DNA of 64,000 bases from Nonomuraea gerenzanensis (GTDB lineage: Bacteria > Actinomycetota > Actinomycetes > Streptosporangiales > Streptosporangiaceae): the NCBI RefSeq assembly GCF_020215645.1, contig NZ_CP084058.1, positions 5,642,001-5,706,000 on the forward strand, written 5' to 3'. This document shows, one piece after another, positions 26,931 to 35,270 of this stretch (its first letter is position 1; every line of letters begins with the position of its first letter). The position numbers were made by a program, and so were the translations under genes. The notes beneath the pieces were generated by a model. That model ran no database searches. It worked only from the letters and a program-made list of their open reading frames with translations, and had not been told where the DNA came from.

Positions 26931-28217
26931 TCAGGGTGAAGGAGCCGCGTGATCGCGCGCGTGCGAGCGGAACACGCCGTAACCGGTCATGGCCACGTCG
27001 ATCGAGAGCCCTGCCACGACGGCGGCGCCGGCGACGGCCGGACCGGGCATGGCGGTGCTCGCCAGCGCTGCGGCACAGACGAGCAGGGCGACGCCATGGG
27101 CCAGGCTCGCCGCCGTCAGCCAGCCGGTGGCGACGGCCGCCATGACGGCGCCGCGCAGGTAGCCGCGTACCAGCCACAACGCGGGAACGGGGGCCAGCAG
27201 CCACGACCAGGCCAGGGCGAACGACGTCAGCTCGGCCGGCACGGCCAGCAGGCCGTGCAGGTAGACGCCGGCCGGCCCGGTCGCCAGCACCAGCACGAAC
27301 ACGCAGGTGAACGCGACGCCCAGCCGGACCGTCACCCGCCGGGGCGCGGTGCCGCGCGGCTGCCTGCGCAGGGCGCCGGCGGCCACGGACTCCCAGTCGC
27401 TGGTGGGGGAGGCGAAGAGCATCGCCAGCTCGTACAGCGCGGGCCAGACCACCAGGGAGGCCGCCGAGCGGGCCGAGTGCGCGACGGCGATCGTGGTGAC
27501 GAGCATCGGGGCCATGACGAGCAGCCGCGCCGCCGACACGTCGGCGTGGCGGCGGATCAGCTCACGGTACGGGCTCGGTGCGGGTGGCGGCTCGAAGGGC
27601 AGGCTTCGGGCGGCCACGGCCAGGTAGGCGGCCTCGGTGAAGGCGCCGGCCGACAGCGCCAGCCCGGCGACCAGCGCGCCGTGGGCGGGCCAGAGCGCCG
27701 TACCCGCCCAGGCCAGGGCGAGGGTGCCGAGGAGGCGCAGGACGGTGGCCGGGGCGATCGGCCGGGTCCGCCCGGTGACGATCAACCGCCCGTGCAGGTA
27801 GCGGCGCAGGGCCACACCGAGCGCGTTGGGGGTGAGGCCGAGCAGTCCGGCGCGGATGTGGCCGAGCAGGGCGGCGTCGGCGTCGAAGGCCAGCCGCACG
27901 AGTGTGACCAGCGGCGGCACGGTGGCCAGCGCGGCCAGCACCAGGGCGGCCGCCAGTCCGGTCAGCAGCGCGTGGCGGCGCAGCCGTCGCCAGGAATGGC
28001 GGCCGTGCGCGGTGACGGCGAGCGGCGTGACGGCCAGCCCGGGGGAGTTGACCACGACCAGGATCGCGACGCAGACGCCCATCGCCGCCAGCACCAGCGG
28101 GCCACCGGCCGAGCGGGCCGCGGCGGCGTAGACGACGGGGATCTCCAGCACCAGCATCGACGCGCCCAGCGCTGTCGGCCACCAGAGGGCCAGCAACCCG
28201 CGCTCGGCCGAGGCCAT
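26931..28217 (-). CDS. Polytopic membrane protein, MATE/flippase-like
   Basis: 428 residues from ATG 28217, preceded by GGAGGGAGAGGACG. About 12 hydrophobic spans in two halves, with PTALGASMLVLEIPVVYAA at the N-terminus resembling the first helices of MATE/MurJ-type flippases, but I see no diagnostic catalytic residues. Probably exports or flips a lipid-linked or small molecule. Divergent from the sigma-factor remnant at 28352. Confidence 0.65.
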   Translation of the reverse strand: MASAERGLLALWWPTALGASMLVLEIPVVYAAAARSAGGPLVLAAMGVCVAILVVVNSPGLAVTPLAVTAHGRHSWRRLRRHALLTGLAAALVLAALATVPPLVTLVRLAFDADAALLGHIRAGLLGLTPNALGVALRRYLHGRLIVTGRTRPIAPATVLRLLGTLALAWAGTALWPAHGALVAGLALSAGAFTEAAYLAVAARSLPFEPPPAPSPYRELIRRHADVSAARLLVMAPMLVTTIAVAHSARSAASLVVWPALYELAMLFASPTSDWESVAAGALRRQPRGTAPRRVTVRLGVAFTCVFVLVLATGPAGVYLHGLLAVPAELTSFALAWSWLLAPVPALWLVRGYLRGAVMAAVATGWLTAASLAHGVALLVCAAALASTAMPGPAVAGAAVVAGLSIDVAMTGYGVFRSHARDHAAPSP

Positions 28218-28351
28218 CGCATCACGTCCTCTCCCTCCATCGTGGACTCCCCGTGTTCGGGCTGGATAGGCGTGCGGGCCCTGGCCGCGGCGCTCCACGA
28301 CGAGCCCGCCGGCGGGCCTTCCTGTCGGACCCGGCCGCTAGGCTCACCGGC

Positions 28352-28823
28352 GTGAGCACGGTCGAGGACACCGACGTGGAGCAGGCCCGGCTGCCGGCCG
28401 CCGCGCGAGGCGGTGCGCACGCCGCCTTCGACGCCCTGGTCGCGCCGCACCGGCGGGCGCTGCACCTGCACTGCTACCGGATGCTCGGCTCGCTGGACCA
28501 GGCCGAGGACGCGGTGCAGGAGACGCTGCTGCGGGCCTGGCGCGGGCTGGGCGGCTACGAGGGCCGGGCGCCGCTGCACCACTGGCTGCACAGGATCGCG
28601 ACCATGGCCTGCCTGCGAGCCGTCGAGCGCCGTGATCGGCTGCCCGCCGTGCACGCCCACCTGCAGCCCTACCCTGACACGCTGCTCGATCCCGCGCTGG
28701 TGGCCGAGCGGCGCGAGGAGGTGGCGCTGGCCCATGACCCCGCAGGGGGTGGCGGGGATCGTCGGATTCCCTGACCGGGAGCTGTTCGGCTGGTTCGATC
28801 TGCCAGGGGAGGGCGGAGCGTGA
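28352..28823 (+). pseudogene. ECF sigma factor with internal deletion
   Basis: From GTG 28352 the frame encodes sigma region 2 (FDALVAPHRRALHLHCYRML, SLDQAEDAVQETLLRAWRGL) and the linker YPDTLLDPALVAERREEVALA, then loses homology. In another frame, just before the TGA at 28821, VAGIVGFPDRELFGWFDLP matches the extreme C-terminus of the long ECF sigmas with a SnoaL-like tail. Region 4 (promoter -35 recognition) and the SnoaL domain are therefore deleted with a frameshift, and the gene cannot make a working sigma. Confidence 0.8.
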
Positions 28824-29074
28824 CGAGGTTACGCGACCTGCGCAATCTGGGGCCCAGGAGCGAGGAGTGGCTCGCGCTGGTCGACGTGCGCGAGCCCGGG
28901 CGACTCGCCGAGCTCGGCGCCGTCGAGGTCTTCCGGCGGCTGCGGGACGCGGCCGTCCCCGGGCTGTCGCTGAACGCGCTGTGGGCGATGGAAGGCGCCC
29001 TCACCGACACCGACTGGCGCAACCTTCCGCCGGGCCGCAAGGAGGAACTGCTGGCCGAGCTCGCAGAGGGCTAG
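28820..29074 (+). CDS. TfoX C-terminal-domain protein
   Basis: 84 residues. LRNLGPRSEEWLALVDVREPGRLAELGAVEVFRRL (residues 5-40 region), LSLNALWAMEGAL and LPPGRKEELLAEL match the TfoX/Sxy C-terminal helical domain as a stand-alone protein. GTG 28820 overlaps the TGA of the sigma remnant, so it was once coupled to the sigma gene. In actinomycetes the role of this domain is not established. Confidence 0.85.
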   Translation: MTRLRDLRNLGPRSEEWLALVDVREPGRLAELGAVEVFRRLRDAAVPGLSLNALWAMEGALTDTDWRNLPPGRKEELLAELAEG

Positions 29075-29205
29075 CCGGCTCATCGCTTCATGTCTCATTC
29101 CGCGCGCCCGATGCGGTAATCCGCCGGACGGCGATGAGCGGGCGCGTCGAGCCGGATCTGTCGGGGTGAAGGGTCGCGCCGCGACCCCGCATCAGGGAGA
29201 GCCTC

Positions 29206-30150
29206 ATGGATCCTCGCACCGTCGTCGAGCCCTACTACCGCGCCTGGCAGGAGCAGGCGGGCGACATGAGCCGGGTGCCGCTGGCCGACGACTTCACCTT
29301 CACCGGCCCCGTCGCCGGTTTCACCGACAGCGCCGGCTACCGCGCCATGGCCCGCCAGGCCGGCGCGGCGGTCCGCGGTTTCCGGGTCCGCCACCAGTTC
29401 ACTGACGGTGACCTCGTCTGCTCCGTCATCGACTGGGAGATGGACCCGCTGCCCGGCAGCCTGACCGCCGCCGAGCTGCTGCGCGTCCGCGACGGCCGGA
29501 TCGTCTCCGGTGAGCTGATCTACGACGCGGAGGACCTGCGCCGCGCGATGAGCGCGACTCAGCGGCCGGACGTCACGGCCCTGCTCGAACGCAGTCACAC
29601 ACACGTGGCCCACGTCCTGGGCCAGGTCGGCCCGCAGGGCTGGGCGGCGGTCGGCCCGTGCGCGAAATGGACCGTCCGCCAGACGGCCGACCACCTGGCC
29701 GGCGCCCTGCTGCTGCTCGCCCGCATCGCCGAGGGCGACCAGGTGGACCCGGCCGAGCTCGACGCCCAGCGCCAGGCCGACACCGACCACCTCGGCACCG
29801 ACCCCGCCGCCGCCTTCCGCGCGATCGCCGCCCGTTCGGTGGCGGCCTTCGCCGAGCCCGGCACCCTGGAAAGGCCGTACGCGTTCATGGGTGCCACCGT
29901 GCCCGGCGCCGTGCTGGCCTCCATCAGCCTGCACGAGTCGCTGGTCCACGGCTGGGACATCGCCACCGGCGCCCATCTGCCCTACCCCGCCGACGACGAC
30001 CTCGTCCAGGCGGTGTGGCAGTACGCCGAGACCGGCGTCGGTGACGACCAGCGCCGCGCCGGACACTTCGCCGACGCGATCCCCGTGCTTTCCACCGCCC
30101 CGCTGCTGGTCCGGCTGCCGGCGCACCTGGGACGGCACGTCCAGCGATGA
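29206..30150 (+). CDS. NTF2/SnoaL-like domain fused to a TIGR03086-type DinB protein
   Basis: 314 residues. Residues 1-108 have the NTF2-like pattern (VVEPYYRAWQEQAGDMSRV, LADDFTFTGPV, ELLRVRDGRIVSGELIYD). Residues 118-310 match the mycothiol-dependent DinB/maleylpyruvate-isomerase-like family (KWTVRQTADHLAGALL, metal-binding His in DHLAG, and SLHESLVHGWDIA). The two halves are usually separate proteins. Ends in a strong terminator. Confidence 0.85.
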   Translation: MDPRTVVEPYYRAWQEQAGDMSRVPLADDFTFTGPVAGFTDSAGYRAMARQAGAAVRGFRVRHQFTDGDLVCSVIDWEMDPLPGSLTAAELLRVRDGRIVSGELIYDAEDLRRAMSATQRPDVTALLERSHTHVAHVLGQVGPQGWAAVGPCAKWTVRQTADHLAGALLLLARIAEGDQVDPAELDAQRQADTDHLGTDPAAAFRAIAARSVAAFAEPGTLERPYAFMGATVPGAVLASISLHESLVHGWDIATGAHLPYPADDDLVQAVWQYAETGVGDDQRRAGHFADAIPVLSTAPLLVRLPAHLGRHVQR

Positions 30151-30156
30151 ACCGGC

Positions 30157-30188
30157 CGATCGCCGCCCGCACTCGCGGGCGGCGATCG
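30157..30188 (+). terminator. Strong hairpin terminator
   Basis: Perfect 14-bp stem CGATCGCCGCCCGC / GCGGGCGGCGATCG with an ACTC loop, seven bases after the preceding stop. Confidence 0.8.
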
Positions 30189-30358
30189 CGCGGCCGTCAG
30201 TACCGCGGCCGTCAGCGTCTGCGGGGCGCCGGTGCAGGAGCTGCCGAGGCCGACATGGATCGGCGGGTCGCCATCGCCGAGGAAGGCGGGACGGCCTGCC
30301 TGGCCCGGCAGTGAGGCGCCCGTCAAGGACGCGTCTGTCGTCGAGACAGGGCCCCTGT

Positions 30359-30431
30359 TAGGGTGGGTGCGGAGCGCCGGGAAGTCTGGTCGGCAAGATC
30401 GTGCACATTGATTCGACCGGAAGGCCGTTCC
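30359..30431 (+). promoter_or_regulatory. Conserved 5' leader element, copy D (cation/proton antiporter)
   Basis: -10-like TAGGGT (30359-30364), 11 nt, GCCGGGAAGTCTGGTCGGC (30376-30394), then 37 nt ending CCGGAAGGCCGTTCC at the short ORF start. Confidence 0.7.
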
Positions 30432-30458
30432 ATGACGACCCCCGCGCGGCGCCCCTGA
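30432..30458 (+). CDS. 8-residue upstream ORF coupled to the antiporter
   Basis: ATG 30432 follows GGAAGG; peptide MTTPARRP; its TGA (30456-30458) shares an A with the antiporter ATG (TGATG). The same layout occurs before the ArsB/NhaD permease and TrkH. Confidence 0.5.
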   Translation: MTTPARRP

Positions 30459-31684
30459 TGGGCGTGCTGCTGACCGCGTTCGCGTGCGTGCTCCTGCTGG
30501 CCGTCCTGCTGTCCGGCCTGGCCCACCGCACCATCCTGTCCACCGCCGCGCTGTTCCTGGTGGCCGGGTTCGTGCTGGGCGACGGCGTGCTCGGCGTCGT
30601 CTCGCTCAAGCCCGGTGACGACCTGGTGGCCACGCTGGCGGAGCTGGCGTTGTTCACCGTGCTGTTCACCGATGGCATGCGGGTCGGCTGGGCCGAGCTG
30701 CGCAGTGCCTGGCGGCTGCCCGGCCGGGCGCTCGGCTGGGGCCTGCCGCTGACCCTGGTCATCACCGCCCTCGGGGCGCACTACCTGCTCGGGCTGGGCT
30801 GGATCGAGGCGCTGCTGATCGGCGCCATCCTCGCGCCCACCGACCCGGTGTTCGCCGCCGCGCTGGTCGGCAACGAGAAGGTGCCGCCCCGGCTGCGGCA
30901 ACTGCTCAACGTCGAATCCGGCGTCAACGACGGCCTGGCGCTGCCGTTCGTCATCCTCTTCCTCGCCGTCGCGGCCGGATCCGACGACCTGCACCTGGGC
31001 GAGCTGGGCCTGGAGCTGGGGCTCGGCATCGTCATCGGGGTCGCCATCCCGTGGGTGGCGATCAAGCTGGAGCAGACCCGCTGGTTCGCCGCCTCCACCC
31101 CGTACGAGCCGCTCAACGCGCTGGCCATCGGCCTGCTCGTGCTGGCCGTCGGCAAGGCCACGCACGGCAACCTGTTCCTGGCCGCGTTCTCCGCCGGCAT
31201 CACGGTGGCCACCTTCGGGCCGCGGCAGCGCGAGTCGTTCGAGCACTTCGGCGAGCTGATCGCCGAGGTGTTCAAGCTCGCGGCGCTGCTGGTGTTCGGC
31301 GCGCTCATCACCCCGGCCCTGCTCGGCTCGGTCGGCTGGCAGGGGTGGCTGTTCGCGGTGCTCGCGCTGATCGTGGCCCGGCCCGTGGCGATCTGGCTGT
31401 CGTTCCTGCGCTCGGGGCTGAGCGTGCGCGAGCAGGCGGCGGTGGCCTGGTTCGGGCCGAAGGGGTTCGCCTCGGTGGTGTACGGGCTGCTGGTGCTGGG
31501 GTCCGGGATCGCCGCCGCCGTTCCGGTGTTCCAGATCGTCGCGGTGACCATCGTGCTGTCGATCCTGCTGCACTCCTCCACCGACATCGTGGTGGCCCGC
31601 TGGTTCGACGACGAGCGGGAGGTTCCGGCCTGGTACGGCACCGTCACCCGCAAGATCCGCCGCCGGGAACGCCCCTTGCAGTGA
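30458..31684 (+). CDS. CPA1-type Na+(K+)/H+ antiporter
   Basis: 408 residues from ATG 30458 with about 12 membrane spans. LAPTDPVFAAAL (about residue 128) and NVESGVNDGLALP (about 150-162, with the ion-binding Asn-Asp pair) are CPA1/NhaP signatures, as is FGPKGFASVVYGL near residue 333. It exchanges Na+ or K+ for H+. An upstream in-frame GTG at 30401 lies inside the leader motif region and is not used; the overlapping short ORF favours 30458. Confidence 0.9.
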   Translation: MGVLLTAFACVLLLAVLLSGLAHRTILSTAALFLVAGFVLGDGVLGVVSLKPGDDLVATLAELALFTVLFTDGMRVGWAELRSAWRLPGRALGWGLPLTLVITALGAHYLLGLGWIEALLIGAILAPTDPVFAAALVGNEKVPPRLRQLLNVESGVNDGLALPFVILFLAVAAGSDDLHLGELGLELGLGIVIGVAIPWVAIKLEQTRWFAASTPYEPLNALAIGLLVLAVGKATHGNLFLAAFSAGITVATFGPRQRESFEHFGELIAEVFKLAALLVFGALITPALLGSVGWQGWLFAVLALIVARPVAIWLSFLRSGLSVREQAAVAWFGPKGFASVVYGLLVLGSGIAAAVPVFQIVAVTIVLSILLHSSTDIVVARWFDDEREVPAWYGTVTRKIRRRERPLQ

Positions 31685-31709
31685 CGAGCGGAGGCGCCAT
31701 GGCGTCCAC

Positions 31710-31862
31710 TTGCCCCTGCACCCCGTGGCGAGCCTGCCGGCGGGGCCGGTGGAGTATCGCCTGGAGGGAGACGGCGTCAGGACGGTCGTGGTGGTGCCGG
31801 AAGCCGAGCTGGCGGATCTCCGCGTTGCCGCGAGAATCGTTGAGCTCCTCGCGGCAAGGTGA
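31710..31862 (+). CDS. Possible 50-residue protein after the antiporter
   Basis: A frame starting at TTG 31710 reads LPLHPVASLPAGPVEYRLEG and then VRTVVVVPEAELADLRVAAR, with protein-like composition and coding-type third positions. A GGAGG with an ATG at 31699 is in a different frame, so a one-base deletion may have separated start and body. No family recognised. Confidence 0.3.
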   Translation: MPLHPVASLPAGPVEYRLEGDGVRTVVVVPEAELADLRVAARIVELLAAR

Positions 31863-31948
31863 GGGGTGGCGACCACAGCGGCGGTGGCCTCTTCGATCCG
31901 CCGGCCACGGGCCCGGCGGCAGCTGATGCAGTGGCGAGGCTGTCCAGG

Positions 31949-33157
31949 TCAGGCGAGGGTGGTCGGCTCCGGCAGGCGCGGTGGCCGCCATCGCCAGGTG
32001 GCGTTGCCGTCGGCCGTGATGCCCTTGCGCCACAGTGGTGCGGGCATGAGCCGGATCATGGTGACCAGGGCTCGGTGCGCCGCCGCGGAGGTGGTGCGGT
32101 GCCCGTCCGCGCGGGCGCCGCGAGCGGTGGCCTGGGTGCGGGGCCGGCGCTCGGCGTCGTAGCGGCCCAGCGCGGCCTCGATGCCGGGCCCGGCGTGGAG
32201 GGCGGCGGCCAGCACGACCGCGTCCTCGATGGACTGGCCGGCCCCCTGGCCGCGGTCGGGGCTCATCGCGTGGGCGGCGTCGCCCAGCAGCGCCACCCGG
32301 CCACGGACGTACGTGGGCAGCGGGTCCAGGTCCCGGATGTCGATGTGGATCACGGCCTGGGCCGGGGTGGCCGCGACCAGGTCGGGGATCGGGCGGTGCC
32401 AGGCCGCCACGCGGCCGGCCACCTCGGCCTTCTCCCGCTCGTAGCGCAGGTCCGGCCGGTCGGCGGGGGTGACGAAGGCCCAGTAGGCGCGGCCGCGGCT
32501 GACCGGGTGGATGAGGAAGTAGCTGCCCGGGCCCATGGTGACGCTGCCGTCCAGCCCGCCGGGCGGCGTCGGGTGGTCGCCGGGTGAGGTCGCGGAGCCG
32601 CCGGGAACCGCGCTGACGTCCGTGACGCCGAGCCAGGCGGTGCGGCCCAGGAAGCGCGGCGGTGGCGCGTCCGGCCACAAGGCGCGACGCACGGCGCTGC
32701 GGATGCCGTCCGCGCCGATCACCAGGTCCGCGCTCGCCTCGCCGCCGTCCCAGGTGACCGTCACGCCGCGGTCGTCCTGGCGCAGGCCGGTGACCTCCGT
32801 GCCGGTGCGGACCCAGCCGGTGGGCACCGCCTGCAGCAGCAGCCCGTGCAGGTCGGCGCGGTGGAAGGCGAGCATCGGCGTCGGGTCGCCCCGGCGGGCG
32901 CGCTGCAGGTAGCGGCCGTCGGGCAGGCGCAGGTTGCCGGCCGAGTAGGAGGGCACCCCCGTGGCGCGCGCCTGCTCGCCGACGCCGAGTTCGTCCAGGG
33001 CCCGCAACGCGTTGGGGGCCTGCGACATGCCGGCGCCGATCTCACCCAGCGCGGGGGCGCGTTCCAGTACGGTGGCCCGCCAGCCGATCCGCCGCAGGGC
33101 GACGGCCGTGGCCAGGCCGCCGATGCCGGCGCCGACCACGATCGCGTGCCCGGTCAT
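31949..33157 (-). CDS. FAD-dependent monooxygenase (salicylate hydroxylase-like)
   Basis: 402 residues from ATG 33157, which overlaps the regulator stop (ATGA). Motifs: GAGIGGLATAVAL (9-21), a GD-type GADGIRSAVRRAL near 163 and GDAAHAMSPDRGQGAGQSIEDA near 290 (region). These give a PHBH-fold flavin hydroxylase acting on an aromatic ring; the substrate is unknown. Co-transcribed with, and probably controlled by, the MarR/GbsR-like regulator upstream. Confidence 0.9.
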   Translation of the reverse strand: MTGHAIVVGAGIGGLATAVALRRIGWRATVLERAPALGEIGAGMSQAPNALRALDELGVGEQARATGVPSYSAGNLRLPDGRYLQRARRGDPTPMLAFHRADLHGLLLQAVPTGWVRTGTEVTGLRQDDRGVTVTWDGGEASADLVIGADGIRSAVRRALWPDAPPPRFLGRTAWLGVTDVSAVPGGSATSPGDHPTPPGGLDGSVTMGPGSYFLIHPVSRGRAYWAFVTPADRPDLRYEREKAEVAGRVAAWHRPIPDLVAATPAQAVIHIDIRDLDPLPTYVRGRVALLGDAAHAMSPDRGQGAGQSIEDAVVLAAALHAGPGIEAALGRYDAERRPRTQATARGARADGHRTTSAAAHRALVTMIRLMPAPLWRKGITADGNATWRWRPPRLPEPTTLA

Positions 33158-33612
33158 GCGTCCTGCCCGGGAAGGGGCGTGGTCTGGAACATCTTGGCCA
33201 TCCATTCGAAGGTGGTGTGCGCCTGGCGGATGCGCTCGGCGCGCTCGTCGTCCGGCCCGACCAGCTCCAGGCCGTCGCGGGTGATGTCGAGGAAGGAGGT
33301 GAGGCCGGCGATCTGCTTGCGGACCACGACCACCCAGGCGTCCTCGGCCATCCGGTAGTAGACGGTGCGCTCGCCCGGCCGGGTGCGCCAGGTCAGGAAC
33401 CCCATGCCGGACAGCAGCCGCAGGTTCGAGGTCAGCGAAGCGCGGCTGGCGCCGATCGCCTCGCTGATCTGCCCGGCCGACTGCTCCGGCGGGTCGCACA
33501 CCATCAGCCAGCCCAGCACCCGCCCGGCGATCGGCGGCACCCCGTCTCGGGCCAGGTACATGGCCACCCGCTCGACCCATTCCAGCAGCGGATCCTGCTC
33601 GCTCACACCCAC
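33154..33612 (-). CDS. GbsR/MarR-type transcriptional regulator
   Basis: 152 residues. Winged-helix region at about 25-95: IAGRVLGWLMVCDPPEQSAG, ISEAIGASRASLTSNLRLL, GERTVYYRM. This is the GbsR-like subset of MarR regulators. First gene of the operon with the FAD monooxygenase. The inverted repeat at 33622-33649 just upstream is its likely operator. Confidence 0.88.
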   Translation of the reverse strand: MGVSEQDPLLEWVERVAMYLARDGVPPIAGRVLGWLMVCDPPEQSAGQISEAIGASRASLTSNLRLLSGMGFLTWRTRPGERTVYYRMAEDAWVVVVRKQIAGLTSFLDITRDGLELVGPDDERAERIRQAHTTFEWMAKMFQTTPLPGQDA

Positions 33613-33621
33613 TCCTGTTGC

Positions 33622-33649
33622 AGTTGTTTCAGTACAAGCTGAAATAACT
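33622..33649. promoter_or_regulatory. Operator of the GbsR/MarR regulator
   Basis: AGTTGTTTCAG-TACAAG-CTGAAATAACT: 11-bp arms with one mismatch around a 6-bp spacer, 10 bp upstream of the regulator start. It also touches the -10 of the orphan leader copy F on the other strand, so the regulator could control both. Confidence 0.65.
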
Positions 33650-33650
33650 G

Positions 33651-33738
33651 TATCGCGTTCAGGGGTGAGCCGGGAAGTCCGGTCGGCCCGCGTCGCCGGT
33701 CGGCGCGGAGAGGTGGAGGACTTCAGTCAAGGAATCCG
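33651..33738 (+). promoter_or_regulatory. Conserved 5' leader element, orphan copy F
   Basis: TATCGC (33651-33656), 12 nt, GCCGGGAAGTCCGGTCGGC (33669-33687), then GGAGAGGTGGAGG and, after GTCAAGGAATCCG, a GTG at 33739. No gene on this strand follows: the next DNA is the 3' end of convergent trkH (ends 33862). A transcript from here would run antisense into trkH. Confidence 0.6.
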
Positions 33739-33861
33739 GTGACCACCACCGCCACCCAGGCAGTGACCGTCACGCGGACACCGTCCGGTCCAGCGGCGCC
33801 TGCAGCGTCACGGTGCCGAGTGGCCTGGGAAGGCGTGGACCTCGCCGCAGAGGGCCCCGCG

Positions 33862-35214
33862 TCAGCCGAGGATCACCTTTTCCTCCGGCAGTTCGTAGCG
33901 GCGGGTGCGCTGTTTCAGCGCGAGCGCCGAGCCCAGGGTGAGCGGGCCGATGCGGCCGATGAACATCAGCACGCTGAGCAGCACGTGCCCGGCCAGCGAG
34001 GTGTGGGCGGTGATGCCGGTGGACAGGCCGTTGGTGGCGAAGGCGGAGATGGCCTCGAACAGCACCTGGTCGAGGCTGTGCGGAGTGATGATGAGCAACA
34101 GCCAGGTGGAGATCGTGACCAGCATGACGCCGAGCAGGCCGATGGACAGCGCCTGCCGCTGCGTCGCGGAGGGCAGCCGCCGATGGCCGATGTTGACCTG
34201 ATGCTCGCCGCGCAGTTCGGACCAGATGATGAAGAGCAGGAAGCCGAACGTGGTGACCTTGATGCCGCCCGCGGTGCCGGCGCTGCCTCCGCCGATGAAC
34301 ATCAGGACGTCCGTGACGAGCCAGGAGGAGGGGTACATCTGGCCGATGTCGAGGGTGTTGAAGCCGCCGGAGCGCGGCATGACGGCGGTGAAGAAGGCGG
34401 CCAGCAACTTGCCGGAGTCGTCCAGGGGGCCCATCGTGGCGGGATTGCGCCACTCGGTCATCAGGAACGCGAGGGTGCCGGCGCCGAGAAGCAGCGTGCT
34501 CGCGCCGACGGTGATGCGGGTCAGTACGGACCAGCGCCGCGGGTGCCGCCAGGTGCGCAGCAGTTCGAAGACGACCGGGTAGCCGAGACCGCCGACGATG
34601 ACGGCCAGGGCGATGGTCAGGCAGATCCACGGGTCGGTGACGAAGCGCATCAGGTTGTCCGGCCAGAGCGCGAAGCCGGCGTTGTTGAACGCCGACACCC
34701 CATGGAAGACGCCCAGGTAGACGGCCCGGCCCAGCGGCTCGCCGTACCCGGTGACGAACCGTACGGCGAGGACGGCGGCGATGGCCGCCTCGCAGATCAG
34801 GCTGAAGGTCACCACCTTGCGCAGCACGTGCCGCAGATCCGCCGCGACCACCGACTTGGTCTCCAGCTGGGCGGACAGCCTGGCGCGCAGGCCGACCCGG
34901 CCGGAGACGATGACCATGATCAGTGTGGCGAGCGTCATGATGCCCAGCCCGCCGGCCTGGATGAGCAGGACGATCACCACCTCACCGAACACCGACCAGT
35001 GCGTCTCGGTGTCGACCACGACCAGGCCGGTCACGCAGACGGCGGAGGTGGCGGTGAACAGAGCCGTGAGCCAGTGGGAGCTGTCCCCTGCGGTCGTGGC
35101 CAGCGGGGTGCCGAGCAGAAGTGTCCCGATGAGCACTGCCGAGCCGAACCCGGCCGCGATGACCACGGCCGGATGCCGGCCGCGACCCGGCACAGCCGGG
35201 TGGCGCCGCATCAT
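33862..35214 (-). CDS. Trk/Ktr-type potassium transporter membrane subunit (TrkH family)
   Basis: 450 residues with eight or more spans and four P-loop-like selectivity repeats, visible as TSAVCVTGLVVVDTETHWS, SAFNNAGFALWPDN, MPRSGGFNTLDIGQM and FATNGLSTGITAHTS, each carrying the conserved Gly of the K+ filter. KtrB/TrkH proteins need a RCK partner (KtrA/TrkA), which is not encoded in this window. ATG 35214 overlaps the TGA of a 19-codon ORF (ATGA), behind leader copy E. Confidence 0.92.
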   Translation of the reverse strand: MMRRHPAVPGRGRHPAVVIAAGFGSAVLIGTLLLGTPLATTAGDSSHWLTALFTATSAVCVTGLVVVDTETHWSVFGEVVIVLLIQAGGLGIMTLATLIMVIVSGRVGLRARLSAQLETKSVVAADLRHVLRKVVTFSLICEAAIAAVLAVRFVTGYGEPLGRAVYLGVFHGVSAFNNAGFALWPDNLMRFVTDPWICLTIALAVIVGGLGYPVVFELLRTWRHPRRWSVLTRITVGASTLLLGAGTLAFLMTEWRNPATMGPLDDSGKLLAAFFTAVMPRSGGFNTLDIGQMYPSSWLVTDVLMFIGGGSAGTAGGIKVTTFGFLLFIIWSELRGEHQVNIGHRRLPSATQRQALSIGLLGVMLVTISTWLLLIITPHSLDQVLFEAISAFATNGLSTGITAHTSLAGHVLLSVLMFIGRIGPLTLGSALALKQRTRRYELPEEKVILG

Positions 35215-35270
35215 GAGATCACCCGGCGCTGCGGGTCGCCGGACACGCTGACAACGCCGTCATCCATCAT
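35211..35270 (-). CDS. 19-residue upstream ORF coupled to trkH-like gene
   Basis: ATG 35270 preceded by GGAGGCTCCGCG; peptide begins MMDDGVVSVSGDPQRR; its TGA overlaps the transporter ATG as ATGA. Third instance in the window of leader motif, short ORF, then overlapping transporter start. Confidence 0.55.
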   Translation of the reverse strand: MMDDGVVSVSGDPQRRVIS

